NCBI GenBank assembly: GCA_965208275.1
Contig: OZ242331.1
Span: 4,526,001 to 4,590,000, forward strand
Length of the DNA: 64,000 nt
Origin: Bin5 sp022827195
GTDB taxonomy: Bacteria > Chloroflexota > Anaerolineae > Caldilineales > Caldilineaceae
Direction of reading: 5' to 3'
Positions 13,210 to 21,751 of this stretch are shown here, one piece after another. The notes beneath the pieces are model-generated. The model saw nothing but the letters and a program-made list of their open reading frames with translations. It was not told where the DNA came from and did no database searches. Both the position numbers and the translations under genes were made by a program. Within the stretch, counting starts at the first letter, position 1. Every line of letters starts with the position of its first letter.

Positions 13210-14598
13210 ATGAATCTCTCCTTTGACACACCGGTCCGATTCCAACTGGCCCAGACGCCCGGGCTGCGGCAGACGTCTCCTGGCCGCCCGCGCGTCATTG
13301 CACGGGCGCAGCGGGGCTGGATGGCGCTGTTGATCCTGCTTGGCTTCGGCTGGCGCATGATCGGCCTGATCGTGCAGGGCCTAACGCCGGTCGAAGAGGA
13401 GACGATTCAACTGTCGACGCGCCCCCTGGATGAAGCGTTTACGGTTCTGGTCGCGCCGGAACAGAGTGGGGCATTCTACTATCTTCTCATGCGCCCATGG
13501 CTGGAGTTCTTCGGCGCAACTCCCTTTTCCCTGCGCTACGCGTCGGTGCTGTTCAGCGTGGTTGGGTTCGCGCTGATGTGGCAGGTTGCACGCCGCATGG
13601 TCCCGACGGTCGGCAGCTCAGTTTTGTGGAATCTGCCGCTTCTGTCGACTATCTTTCTGGTCGCCAATCCATACCAGCTCTGGTACAGCCAGGAGGGCGG
13701 CGTCTTCGTGCTTGTGGTGGTTCTGGTGCTGTTTTCGAGTTGGAGCTGGCTGCAGGCGATGTGGTACGGCGGACTCTGGCGTTGGGTGGGCTATCTGTTG
13801 GTCACCGCCGTCTCCCTTTACACGCACCTGAGCACTGTACTGCTCCTGCCCGTTCATCTGGCCTGGTTTCTGCTGGCCAACCCGCTTAACCGGCAGCGCT
13901 GGAGGGGATACGGAACTGCCCTTGTCGGCTTTGCGCTGCCATTGCTGCCGCTGACGGAGTGGGGTTGGCGCTTCCTGGCCGGCGGCGACAACCCGCTCAG
14001 TCGTCACGGCGGCCTGATTCAAAGCATCCTCGCCAGCCTTCCCATCGTTCCCTTCAAAGAGTTGGGCCGCATACTGCTGCTCAAGCACGCGCAGGGCATT
14101 ATGGAGCCGGCTTCATACATTTTTCTGATCCCGATCTTCTTTCTGGCGTTGGCCGGGCTGCTGGTGGGCTATACCGAGTTCGGGGGCCGCGTTGCGAACG
14201 TGGGCATGCTGGCGGCCTGGCTCATTCTGCCGGTGCTGCTGGTCTTCGCCGTCAGCCTGATCGCGCCGATGCTCCCGAAACAACCGCCCGCGAACGAAGA
14301 GGCAGATGCGCAGGTCCGCAGCATCATCTGGATCTCGCCTGCGTTTATGATGTTCCTGGCGCTGGGCGCGCAGGTGATGCGCCGCGCCTATGGGAAGCTG
14401 GGAAGCTGGCTTTCGATCGGGTTGATTCTGTTTGTGGTGCTGTTCTGGGGCTACCGATGGTGGGAACAGTCAGGGCGTCCTATCAATATTCAGCTGGGTG
14501 CTGCTCACGAAATTCAACGGCCCTGCTGCGCTGTTTCCGTCATCGCCGACGGCACACCCGGCGTCAAATTCGACGGTCAGACCACGGGCAGGACGTGA
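13210..14598 (+). CDS. GT-C fold membrane glycosyltransferase (GT39/ArnT-like)
   Basis: This 462-aa polytopic protein looks like a polyprenyl-phosphate-sugar-dependent glycosyltransferase acting at the outer face of the membrane. After a first hydrophobic helix (residues ~38-58) comes an acidic loop with EEET and LDEAF, the position of the catalytic acidic pair in GT-C enzymes. Then follow LRYASVLFSVVGF and the family-typical NPYQLWYSQEGG loop, and about ten further membrane helices to residue ~440. The donor and acceptor are unknown. It starts its own transcript and is followed 65 bp later by an M50 protease. Confidence 0.75.
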   Translation: MNLSFDTPVRFQLAQTPGLRQTSPGRPRVIARAQRGWMALLILLGFGWRMIGLIVQGLTPVEEETIQLSTRPLDEAFTVLVAPEQSGAFYYLLMRPWLEFFGATPFSLRYASVLFSVVGFALMWQVARRMVPTVGSSVLWNLPLLSTIFLVANPYQLWYSQEGGVFVLVVVLVLFSSWSWLQAMWYGGLWRWVGYLLVTAVSLYTHLSTVLLLPVHLAWFLLANPLNRQRWRGYGTALVGFALPLLPLTEWGWRFLAGGDNPLSRHGGLIQSILASLPIVPFKELGRILLLKHAQGIMEPASYIFLIPIFFLALAGLLVGYTEFGGRVANVGMLAAWLILPVLLVFAVSLIAPMLPKQPPANEEADAQVRSIIWISPAFMMFLALGAQVMRRAYGKLGSWLSIGLILFVVLFWGYRWWEQSGRPINIQLGAAHEIQRPCCAVSVIADGTPGVKFDGQTTGRT

Positions 14599-14663
14599 GC
14601 AGTCCGAACAGCAGCGGTCCGCGCTCTATGATGCGAATATCGTAGCTTTCCGGAGTCTTCCAC

Positions 14664-15377
14664 ATGTACCAAGAACCTGGCGGGCGGGGTTGGAACGCCC
14701 TCTCCCGTACGCAGAAAACAGTTATCGGCGTCGTCGGGGTTCTGGTTCTGTACGCGCTTCTGTCCGGCACCGTTTCCCTGGGACGGCTGAGCGATCCTTC
14801 ATGGATCATCGCTTCCGCAATCATTATTCTGGTCGCCTTTCCCGTTCACGAGATGGCGCACGCGGCGATGGCCGTCCAACTGGGGGATGACACACCGCGC
14901 ATGCAAGGGCGCTACACCTTCAATCCCATGGCCCACATCGATCCGCTCGGTGCGTTGCTGATCCTGGTTACCGGCTTCGGGTGGGCCAAACCGGTGCAGT
15001 GGAATCCCAACAATATCAATGTGGACGTCCGCGTAGGGACGGTTCTGGTTGCTGCGGCCGGCCCGGTCAGCAATCTACTCCTGGCTTCCGTTGCCGTATC
15101 CCTAATTGGATTCGCCGAAATCTCCATGCTGAGAGAGTTCCTCGGATTCTTCATCTTTATTAACGTAGCTCTGTTCGTATTCAATATGATTCCGATTCCG
15201 CCGCTGGATGGCTCCCATATCCTGTTCTCACTTCTTCCCGGCGACAACTTCGAATTGCGGATGTTTTTGGGCCGCTTCGGTTTCATTATTCTTCTGGCCA
15301 CAATCTACCTGGCACGCGGCATTATTGTGGGGCCGGTCAACCTGATCATACAGTGGATGTTCAGGGTTTTCGGGTAA
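14664..15377 (+). CDS. Site-2 protease family (M50) membrane metalloprotease
   Basis: This 237-aa protein is an intramembrane zinc metalloprotease homologue. The zinc site HEMAH is at residues ~69-73 inside a hydrophobic segment, followed by FNPMAHIDPLG and the third-ligand motif PPLDGSHIL near the C-terminal side. AAGPVSNLLLA forms another conserved membrane segment. There are about six membrane segments and no PDZ domain, typical of the short RseP/Rip-like group widespread in Gram-positive and Chloroflexota genomes. Substrate is unknown. Confidence 0.9.
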   Translation: MYQEPGGRGWNALSRTQKTVIGVVGVLVLYALLSGTVSLGRLSDPSWIIASAIIILVAFPVHEMAHAAMAVQLGDDTPRMQGRYTFNPMAHIDPLGALLILVTGFGWAKPVQWNPNNINVDVRVGTVLVAAAGPVSNLLLASVAVSLIGFAEISMLREFLGFFIFINVALFVFNMIPIPPLDGSHILFSLLPGDNFELRMFLGRFGFIILLATIYLARGIIVGPVNLIIQWMFRVFG

Positions 15378-15555
15378 CGCTCCGCCCGTCGCCGCCCTGC
15401 GTTCACGCATCTGGTCCGCGGTCTGTCCGGCGGACAATGGCCCCACCTTTTCCCATTTGGGAGCAGGGCACTGATTGAGTATGATGAAGCAACGGAGTGC
15501 AGTCCGGCTCGATAGTCACAGGGCTTGGGCCACCTGCCGAAGACCGGAAGAGAGG

Positions 15556-16131
15556 ATGAAAGCAGGCCAGGTGGAGGCCCGCAGCTTCCGCAGGATCGCC
15601 CGGCGCGTACGTCAGTTTACGCGCGGGGTTACCGCTACCGTATCGGCGGAGGAGCTTCAAGCGGCAGCCGCGTTTCTGCCGCCCGCCGGGCTGGAGCGCT
15701 TTCGGCAGATGCCGGCAGACGCCCAGCGGCACAGCTTAAACGTGCTGACGACACTGCAGCACGCGGGCTGGCAAGATCCCCATTTGGCCGCGGCCGCGCT
15801 GCTCCACGACAGCGGCAAAGTGGCGGCTGCGGCGGACGGGCTGACGTTCAACGCGTGGACCCGCAGTGCGCTCGTGCTGATGGACGCGGTCGCGCCGGGG
15901 CTCGCCGCCCGGCTGGCGGTAGATGACGCCAACGGCGGCTGGCGCTATCTGCTGCACGTCCATCTTGAGCACCCGCGCATTGGCGCCCGTTGGGCTGAAG
16001 CGGATGGTTGCAGCCCGCTTACGTGCTGGCTGATCGCCCATCACCAGGAGAAGACGGGGCGCCGGCAGAAGAGCAGCGAGCACCGCGCACGGCTGCTGAC
16101 GGCGCTGCAGTGGGCTGACGGCCGCAACTGA
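15556..16131 (+). CDS. HD-domain protein (metal-dependent phosphohydrolase-like)
   Basis: An HD superfamily protein: the first His is in QRHSLNVL, the HD pair is in LLHDSGK, and a C-terminal AHHQEK supplies a likely further ligand. Substrate is not evident; such small HD proteins often act on nucleotides. I prefer ATG 15556 because homologous proteins usually start near RRIARRVRQF; the frame is open to TTG 15475/ATG 15481, which would add 25-27 unstructured residues. It precedes the TyrA-like gene by 77 bp on the same strand. Confidence 0.75.
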   Translation: MKAGQVEARSFRRIARRVRQFTRGVTATVSAEELQAAAAFLPPAGLERFRQMPADAQRHSLNVLTTLQHAGWQDPHLAAAALLHDSGKVAAAADGLTFNAWTRSALVLMDAVAPGLAARLAVDDANGGWRYLLHVHLEHPRIGARWAEADGCSPLTCWLIAHHQEKTGRRQKSSEHRARLLTALQWADGRN

Positions 16132-16208
16132 CCTCTGCCCGCCGGCGGTACATACACGATAAGGCCGCGCTCAAAAGGGAGCGCATCTGATTCTCAGGAC
16201 AACAACTC

Positions 16209-17219
16209 ATGGCAGAAACCGCAGCGAAGATCACAATTCTCGGGCTCGACCTGATAGGGACCAGCATCGGACTTTCGTTACGCAAGAATGCCGGCAACTA
16301 CCAGGTAATCGGCCACGACCGCGAACCGTCGCGCATGAATTTGGCCAAAAAGCAGGGCGGGGTCGATAACTCGACCTGGAATCTGCACCGCGCCTGCGAC
16401 AACGCCAGCCTGGTCATTATCACCGAACCGCTGGTGGAGATGTCGGATACACTGCAGCACATCCACGAAGATCTCGCGGAGGATGCGGTTGTCTTCAGCA
16501 TCGGGCCCGTTATGCAGCCGGCGCTCAAAGTGGCCGCAGACAATCTATCGGAAAACATCAATTTTGTGGTCGGCAGACCGGTGCATAACGACACGGGCAG
16601 CCAGCCGGAGCCGCGCAGCGATTACTTCGACGAATGTACCTTCTGCATCGGCTCGGCCCCGCGCACAAGTTCCAGCGCGTTGGAGCTTGTCAGCAATCTG
16701 CTGACGCGGCTGGGCGCGAAGCCGCTCTACATCGACCCGGTTGAACACGACGGCATCGCCGCGGCCGTGGAGCAGCTGCCCGAGCTGCTGGCCGCCGCCC
16801 TCTTCCAGATCGCGTATGGCGCGTCAGGCTGGAATGAGAGCCAGAAGCTGGCCGGCCGCCGTTTCGCGCGCAGCACCACGCTGGACGCCATACCAGAGGA
16901 ACAGGCTGCGGCGCTCTTCTCCAACCGGGACGCGTTGCTGCAGCGGCTGGACCAGTTCTCCGCGCTGCTGGAAAGCTGGCGCACATACCTGACCGCGGAA
17001 GACGCCAAGCCGCTGGAAGAGCAACTCGAAGGGCTGTTCGAGGGCCGCGCCAAGTGGGAGCGGGACGCCAAGCTGCGGGACTGGGACCGGCCGCAGGAAG
17101 AGAGCGCGCGCCCTGAAATCGGCGGCCTTGGTCAGATGCTATTTGGCAGCTACCTGGTTAACCGGGCAAAGCAGCGCGACCCGGGGCGCGGCAATCGAGA
17201 CAAACCCGGCCGAAGATAG
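16209..17219 (+). CDS. Prephenate/arogenate dehydrogenase-like protein, catalytic motifs degenerate
   Basis: The 336-aa protein has the TyrA layout: an N-terminal NAD(P)-binding Rossmann motif GLDLIGTSIGLSL and a C-terminal helical domain with HDGIAAAVEQLPELLAAAL. Active TyrA enzymes catalyse oxidative decarboxylation of prephenate or arogenate. Here, by eye, the GSVK Ser block reads SIGPVM, the HPMAG His block reads GRPVHN, and the SHLPH block reads EQLPE. It therefore may not be a working tyrosine-biosynthesis enzyme; a redox sensor or different substrate is possible. A small hairpin (GCGCTC/GAGCGC, 16167-16184) sits before the start. No aromatic-pathway genes are adjacent. Confidence 0.7.
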   Translation: MAETAAKITILGLDLIGTSIGLSLRKNAGNYQVIGHDREPSRMNLAKKQGGVDNSTWNLHRACDNASLVIITEPLVEMSDTLQHIHEDLAEDAVVFSIGPVMQPALKVAADNLSENINFVVGRPVHNDTGSQPEPRSDYFDECTFCIGSAPRTSSSALELVSNLLTRLGAKPLYIDPVEHDGIAAAVEQLPELLAAALFQIAYGASGWNESQKLAGRRFARSTTLDAIPEEQAAALFSNRDALLQRLDQFSALLESWRTYLTAEDAKPLEEQLEGLFEGRAKWERDAKLRDWDRPQEESARPEIGGLGQMLFGSYLVNRAKQRDPGRGNRDKPGRR

Positions 17220-17434
17220 AGCCCGCGAGGCGCCGGCGATTCTGCCGAGAAGCGTTGACGCGCCCACCCCAGCGGAGACTGGTCCCGGGCGCGCCCCGCC
17301 CGGAGTATCCGCAGCCGGTCCGTCAGGTCGCTCTTGATCTCCCCGGGAAGTCTTCTCCCCGGCCGGCGTAGCTGACCAATCCGCACTGCGTGAGCAAGAG
17401 CCTCCGGCTCTCCATTGGGAACATTCATTTGTTG

Positions 17435-17463
17435 TTGACGCCTCGAAACAGTTGCACTACACT
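17435..17463 (+). promoter_or_regulatory. Promoter of the secreted modular protein
   Basis: TTGACG (17435-17440), a 17-bp spacer and TACACT (17458-17463) give a near-consensus sigma70-type promoter, leaving an ~75-nt leader before ATG 17544. The rest of the 324-bp gap from 17220 contains no recognisable gene or terminator. Confidence 0.65.
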
Positions 17464-17543
17464 GAAGTCCCGCCGCGTTCGCTGAACAGACAGGTCTCGC
17501 GTCGGCGTTCGAGCCCCTATACGGGAAGGAGCAGGGCAGATTC

Positions 17544-18881
17544 ATGAAACGGAAGCAGTTGTTGGTCTTTGCGATAATTGCGTTCGCACTGGCGCTCACC
17601 TTCGGCGTCGGCGGCTCGCTTATCTATGCCCAGGGCCAGTTTTCCGGCTACAAGTCGACGATTCAGACCTATAATATGAGCGACACGACGGCCAATGTCA
17701 TCCTAGCCTTTTACAGGCAGGACGGCAGCCTGGAAAAGACGCTCACCGACATCATCGAGCGCGACCGTTCCAAGATCTACTTCACATTGCCGGTAGCTGA
17801 GGGGTTCACCGGCTCGGTCGTGATCTCATCCAATCAGCCGGTCGCCGCGCTCAGCAGCATGATGAACAGCGGGCTGACCGCAGGTGGGACCTACCTGGGC
17901 CGCAGTCAGGGCAGCACGACCGTCTTCCTGCCTCTGTTGATGGCCAACCAGGACGGCGGCTTCAACAGCTGGTTCACGCTGCAGAATGCCAGCGCCTCGT
18001 CCACAAATGTGACGGTGAACTACAGCGACGGCATCACGACCACGATTACGCTGGAGGCGCACGCATCGCACAACTTCTATCAGAATCAGGAGCCGCATAC
18101 CAGCAAGGTATTCGCGGCCGAGATCACGAGCGACGAGCCGGTCGTGGCGGTGGCATTCCAGGAGGACGCCGGATCGCTGGCAGCCTACAGCGGCTTCGCC
18201 AGCGGCGCGACCAATCCTGTGATGCCGGTGATCAATGCCAACAACAACGGCTTCAATACCGACATTCAGATCCAGAACACGGGCGACACCGACACCAGCG
18301 TCACCGTATCCTACATGCCCTCGGCAGCCGGCACCGCCTGCACCGAAACGCAGACGATCGCAGCCAATCAGACAGTAGAATTCACGGGCGGCGCGTTTGC
18401 GGACGGCTCCAACTCGACTTGTACAGGCGGCGAGCGGTTCATCGGTTCGGCCCATGTTTCGGCCAACAGCGCCAGCCAGCCTCTGGCCGCCGTTGTCAAT
18501 CAGCACGTCGGCAGCAACCCCCTGACACACTTCGCCGCCTACAGCAGTTTCAACCCGGACGACGCCACCAAGACGGTGCGCTTGCCGGCAATCATGGACC
18601 GCAACAGCGGCTTTTTCACCACCGTCAATGTGATGAACGTTGGCTCGGCAGAGACGACGGTCGAGTGCTCATTCACCGACACGACCTACACGATCAGCGC
18701 GACGCTGCAGGCCAACGAGACGCTGACAGACCTGCAGGCAAGCAAGATTCAGGACGGCTATGTGGGCAGCGCCTCCTGCACGGCGAGCGCTGACGACGCC
18801 AAGATCATCGCCGTGGTCAATCAGCTGAAGAGCGACGCGACCGACGACCAGTTTCTGGTCTACGAGGGCATCAACCAGTGA
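17544..18881 (+). CDS. Secreted protein with three repeated beta-type modules
   Basis: I do not recognise a named family. This 445-aa protein starts with a clear signal peptide (MKRKQLL, hydrophobic to residue ~27, cleavage likely near YAQG). The mature part repeats a module: a line such as WFTLQNAS, IQIQNTG or VNVMNVG (residues ~140, ~238, ~357), then a beta stretch (VTVNYSDG, VTVSYMPS, VECSFTD), and then a second line such as VVAVAFQEDAG, PLAAVVNQHVG or IIAVVNQLKS. It is Ser/Thr/Asn-rich, as expected for an exported surface or matrix protein. It has its own strong promoter and a lipoprotein gene follows at 18957. Confidence 0.8.
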   Translation: MKRKQLLVFAIIAFALALTFGVGGSLIYAQGQFSGYKSTIQTYNMSDTTANVILAFYRQDGSLEKTLTDIIERDRSKIYFTLPVAEGFTGSVVISSNQPVAALSSMMNSGLTAGGTYLGRSQGSTTVFLPLLMANQDGGFNSWFTLQNASASSTNVTVNYSDGITTTITLEAHASHNFYQNQEPHTSKVFAAEITSDEPVVAVAFQEDAGSLAAYSGFASGATNPVMPVINANNNGFNTDIQIQNTGDTDTSVTVSYMPSAAGTACTETQTIAANQTVEFTGGAFADGSNSTCTGGERFIGSAHVSANSASQPLAAVVNQHVGSNPLTHFAAYSSFNPDDATKTVRLPAIMDRNSGFFTTVNVMNVGSAETTVECSFTDTTYTISATLQANETLTDLQASKIQDGYVGSASCTASADDAKIIAVVNQLKSDATDDQFLVYEGINQ

Positions 18882-18920
18882 TAGGCGCGAGGATGGGCCG
18901 CCGCCCCGCATCCTGGTGTG

Positions 18921-18938
18921 GCAGGGCCCCCGCCCTGC
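18921..18938. other. GC-rich hairpin between the secreted protein and lipoprotein genes
   Basis: GCAGGGC and GCCCTGC form a 7-bp perfect stem with a CCCC loop. There is no T-run on either side, so it is not a classic terminator; it could stabilise the upstream mRNA or partially attenuate the downstream gene. Confidence 0.4.
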
Positions 18939-18956
18939 GTTGAAAGCGAAGGCGGC

Positions 18957-19502
18957 ATGAGACGCCGGGCGTGGATTCTGTTTCTGACTCTGCTTGTCCT
19001 GGGGTGCAATTCCGGCCGCGAAGTCTCCGGCGCTGCGCAGTCTGCCCCGCAGTGGACTCCCGAGCAAGTCGATGCTTCCAGCAACCCTCCCGCAAACCGC
19101 GAACCGCCAGCCGGTTCGCCAACCCCACTGGTCAAGACTACAGCCGATACCGGGGCCCTGACCGGCGTGCTCCTGCTCAAGACGGAGGACGGCTTCAGAC
19201 CGGTAGCCGATGTCAAGATCGCGCTCGGTAAGCCGCTGAGCGACGACGAGGGCACCGAACGCGTCGTCGCCTACGAACCTTCAACCGCGCCGGTCGCCTA
19301 CACCGACGCCGCGGGCCGTTTCGTGTTTGAGGATCTCGAATCCGGCCGTTACGGCCTCATCCTCGACGTCGTGCTGAGTTCATTCCTCCTGTACAAGGAC
19401 GGGACGCTCGACGCCATTCTCTTCGACATCACGGCCGGTGAGGTGACAGACCTGGGCCGCCTTGAATACGCGGAGCTGCCCTTGCCGCAGTCGTACAGAT
19501 GA
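18957..19502 (+). CDS. Putative lipoprotein with carboxypeptidase-regulatory-like beta domain
   Basis: A 181-aa exported lipoprotein. MRRRAWILFLTLLVLGC contains a positively charged start, hydrophobic core and lipobox LVLGC, with Cys at residue 17. After a Pro-rich linker, residues ~60-180 contain a beta-sandwich-like sequence (VLLLKTEDGFRPVADVKI, then TDAAGRFVFEDLESGRYGL) like the carboxypeptidase regulatory / transthyretin-like domain. I chose ATG 18957 because the lipoprotein signal begins there; the frame is open to 18918. It may be cotranscribed with the secreted protein 75 bp upstream. Confidence 0.7.
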   Translation: MRRRAWILFLTLLVLGCNSGREVSGAAQSAPQWTPEQVDASSNPPANREPPAGSPTPLVKTTADTGALTGVLLLKTEDGFRPVADVKIALGKPLSDDEGTERVVAYEPSTAPVAYTDAAGRFVFEDLESGRYGLILDVVLSSFLLYKDGTLDAILFDITAGEVTDLGRLEYAELPLPQSYR

Positions 19503-19521
19503 CAGCCGGCGCGGCCGCCCG

Positions 19522-20322
19522 TTACCGCCCCGAAGAACCGTCCAGAATCCAGCTGCCCATCCAGTAGATCGCGTCGACAAAGCCCATGCGTCGATAGAAT
19601 AGGACAGGCGAATCAGCCGGGTCTGTGGCGATCAACAGCGACCGCCTGTCCAGCGCGTACGTATCTTCTATCAGGTGGGAAAGCAGCTGACGGGCAATAC
19701 CCCGGTTGCGAAATGGGACCCGCGTCGCCAGGTGGAAGATGTACCGGTCTGTCCCCTCGTACCATCCGATAATGCCGGCGGCTTCATCCCCGGCGCGGGC
19801 GATGAGAAAGGTCCCATCGGCAGCCAGTTCCGCCCGGCGTATCTTCATGCCGGCCTCGACGGCAGCCGGGTCCGGCTCTTCTTCGCTGTCGGCGAATGCC
19901 TTTAGCTTGGCAATCTGATATTCGAGCAGATTCCTGTGCGTAACCGGCTCGATCCGGCCGGCGCCCGGCCCGGCCGCATGCGACCCACGCCCGTTCACGT
20001 GGGCCAGATACAGCTTCGCACTGCCGCGGGCGCAGCCGGCCCGGTCCAGAGCTTCAGTCAGTTGGCTGTCAACCGCCTGGCCGTGGGTGAAGATGAGCAC
20101 GCGCCGCCGCCCGTAATAGGCGCACACGTCGGCATGAAAGGCGGCCGCCTCTGAAGGGTCAAACGGTTCCACAATGTGGACGTCGCAATAGCCGGTCTGG
20201 CTGATCTGGCTGTAGTAGCCGAAGCGCCGCCGCGCCACGACCTTTCCCAGGCTAGGGTAATCCTGAATGTACCAGGAGCGTACTTCCCGAACGAGGTCTT
20301 CGTGTGCCGGGTGGTAGGACAT
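19522..20322 (-). CDS. GNAT family N-acetyltransferase
   Basis: A 266-aa protein whose C-terminal half is a GNAT domain: the acetyl-CoA loop RNRGIARQLL is at about residue 205 and is followed by FYRRMGFVDA. The N-terminal ~130 residues (RSWYIQDYPSLGKVVARRRF onward) do not show a clear second acetyl-CoA loop and may be a degenerate GNAT-like half. Substrate is unknown. It follows the aminotransferase gene by 51 bp on the same strand, so the two are probably cotranscribed. Confidence 0.8.
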   Translation of the reverse strand: MSYHPAHEDLVREVRSWYIQDYPSLGKVVARRRFGYYSQISQTGYCDVHIVEPFDPSEAAAFHADVCAYYGRRRVLIFTHGQAVDSQLTEALDRAGCARGSAKLYLAHVNGRGSHAAGPGAGRIEPVTHRNLLEYQIAKLKAFADSEEEPDPAAVEAGMKIRRAELAADGTFLIARAGDEAAGIIGWYEGTDRYIFHLATRVPFRNRGIARQLLSHLIEDTYALDRRSLLIATDPADSPVLFYRRMGFVDAIYWMGSWILDGSSGR

Positions 20323-20373
20323 GGACCGGGCCTTCGGGCTTGAGCGGCACGCCGGCTTCGCTTCCGTCAGCCC

Positions 20374-21573
20374 TCAAGCAATCAGCCCCTTGGCGCGGAA
20401 CGCGGCCGCCAGCCGCCCGATCCCTTCCGTGATCTCCTCCGCCGTGTTGTAGCCAAAACAGAGTCGCAGACAGTTGGTCCCGGATACGCCGTCCGGCGCA
20501 AAGGGCGGTCCGGCAAGATAGCCGACGTCGTACTCGTCCAGAATGTCGTCGCGCACGGCTGCCGCGTCCGCCCCTGCCGGCAGCTGCAGCCAGATGAAAA
20601 GCCCGCCTTCGGGCCGGCTCCAGCGGGCGCCGCTGCCGCCGAAATGCTCGCCGAGCGCCGCCAGCATCGCATCCCTGCGGTCTCTTTGAATATCGTTGAT
20701 CTCCTCGATGTGGCTGTGCAGATGGCCGGTGGAATAGCGGTGCACGGCCCATGAGCCGAAGGTGCTGACCGAGCCGCCGCTCTTCGCGCCCAACGCCCGC
20801 TCCAGAAACTCGCGCGGGCCGGTCATGTAGCCGATGCGCATGCCCGGCGCGATGATTTTGGAGAAGGAGGCCACGTAGAGCACGCGGCCGCTGCCGTCCA
20901 GCGAGTGGATCGACGGCTCGTCGGTCCCCTCGTAGCGCAGATCGACGTAGCAGTCATCCTCGACAATCGGCACGTCATATTGCTGCGAAAGCTGTACCAG
21001 GGCCTTACGCCGCGCCAGGGTCATCGTCCAACCCTGTGGATTCTGGAAGGTCGGCACCGTGTAGATCAGCTTCGGCGGCCTGCCCTCGCCGCGCGCGCCG
21101 CGGATGACCTCTTCGACCGACGCCGGGATCATGCCCTCCTCATCGGTCGCCACGCCGCGCATGTCGGCGCGGAAGCGGCGGAATGTATTGAGCGTGCCGG
21201 CGTAGACGAAATCTTCCGTCAGGACGACGTCGCCGGGGTCGAGTAGCGTTTCAGCGATCATGTGGATCGGCTGACTGGAGCCGTCGCCCAGGACGATCTC
21301 CTCGGCCGGCACATTGATCGCCCGGTCGCGTTGCAGCTTGGCGGCCACGAACTCGCGCAGCGGCGTGTAGCCCTGGGGATGCGCGTAGAGTGAGAGATCG
21401 CCGCCCTCCTCCTCCATCGCCTGCCTCAGACCGTCGAGAAGCCCCGCCAGCGGCAGCGAACCCGGGTCCGGGTAGGCGACGGCGAAATCGTATTTGCCGC
21501 GTGTGCCGAAGCCCAGGCCCTTCGGCTCAGACGCGTTGCGGGCATACAGACCGGCATAGCTGAACGTTGACAT
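20374..21573 (-). CDS. PLP-dependent aminotransferase, class I/II (MocR/2-aminoadipate type)
   Basis: A 399-aa fold-type I aminotransferase. The PLP lysine is in SFSKIIAPGMRIGY, and upstream blocks NPQGWTM and EDDCYVDLRYEG bind the cofactor phosphate and pyridine ring. The sequence begins with a short N-terminal helix and lacks the GntR winged helix of full MocR regulators, so it is a standalone enzyme such as 2-aminoadipate or a broad-specificity transaminase. It is the first gene of an apparent two-gene unit with the GNAT and is divergent from the HemL-like gene. Confidence 0.88.
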   Translation of the reverse strand: MSTFSYAGLYARNASEPKGLGFGTRGKYDFAVAYPDPGSLPLAGLLDGLRQAMEEEGGDLSLYAHPQGYTPLREFVAAKLQRDRAINVPAEEIVLGDGSSQPIHMIAETLLDPGDVVLTEDFVYAGTLNTFRRFRADMRGVATDEEGMIPASVEEVIRGARGEGRPPKLIYTVPTFQNPQGWTMTLARRKALVQLSQQYDVPIVEDDCYVDLRYEGTDEPSIHSLDGSGRVLYVASFSKIIAPGMRIGYMTGPREFLERALGAKSGGSVSTFGSWAVHRYSTGHLHSHIEEINDIQRDRRDAMLAALGEHFGGSGARWSRPEGGLFIWLQLPAGADAAAVRDDILDEYDVGYLAGPPFAPDGVSGTNCLRLCFGYNTAEEITEGIGRLAAAFRAKGLIA

Positions 21574-21677
21574 GTGCAGTTCTCCACTGTTGTGCAGGCG
21601 GGATCTATCTGGGGACTGTGGTAGTCAAAGCCTACCCGTCAACGGGCAAAATGGCAACTGAGCGCCCTCCCGTGCGG

Positions 21678-21706
21678 TTGTGTGCGCGCCGCAAAACTGT
21701 GATAAT
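21678..21706 (+). promoter_or_regulatory. Promoter of the class III aminotransferase gene
   Basis: TTGTGT (21678-21683), a 17-bp spacer and GATAAT (21701-21706) preceded by an extended -10 TGT. It lies 46 bp before ATG 21752. The 178-bp divergent region also holds a minus-strand TTGACT toward the other aminotransferase, but its -10 is poor. Confidence 0.55.
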
Positions 21707-21751
21707 GTGCATTCCGTTACGCTGTCATCGACAAGGAGCCGCGGTTCAGAC

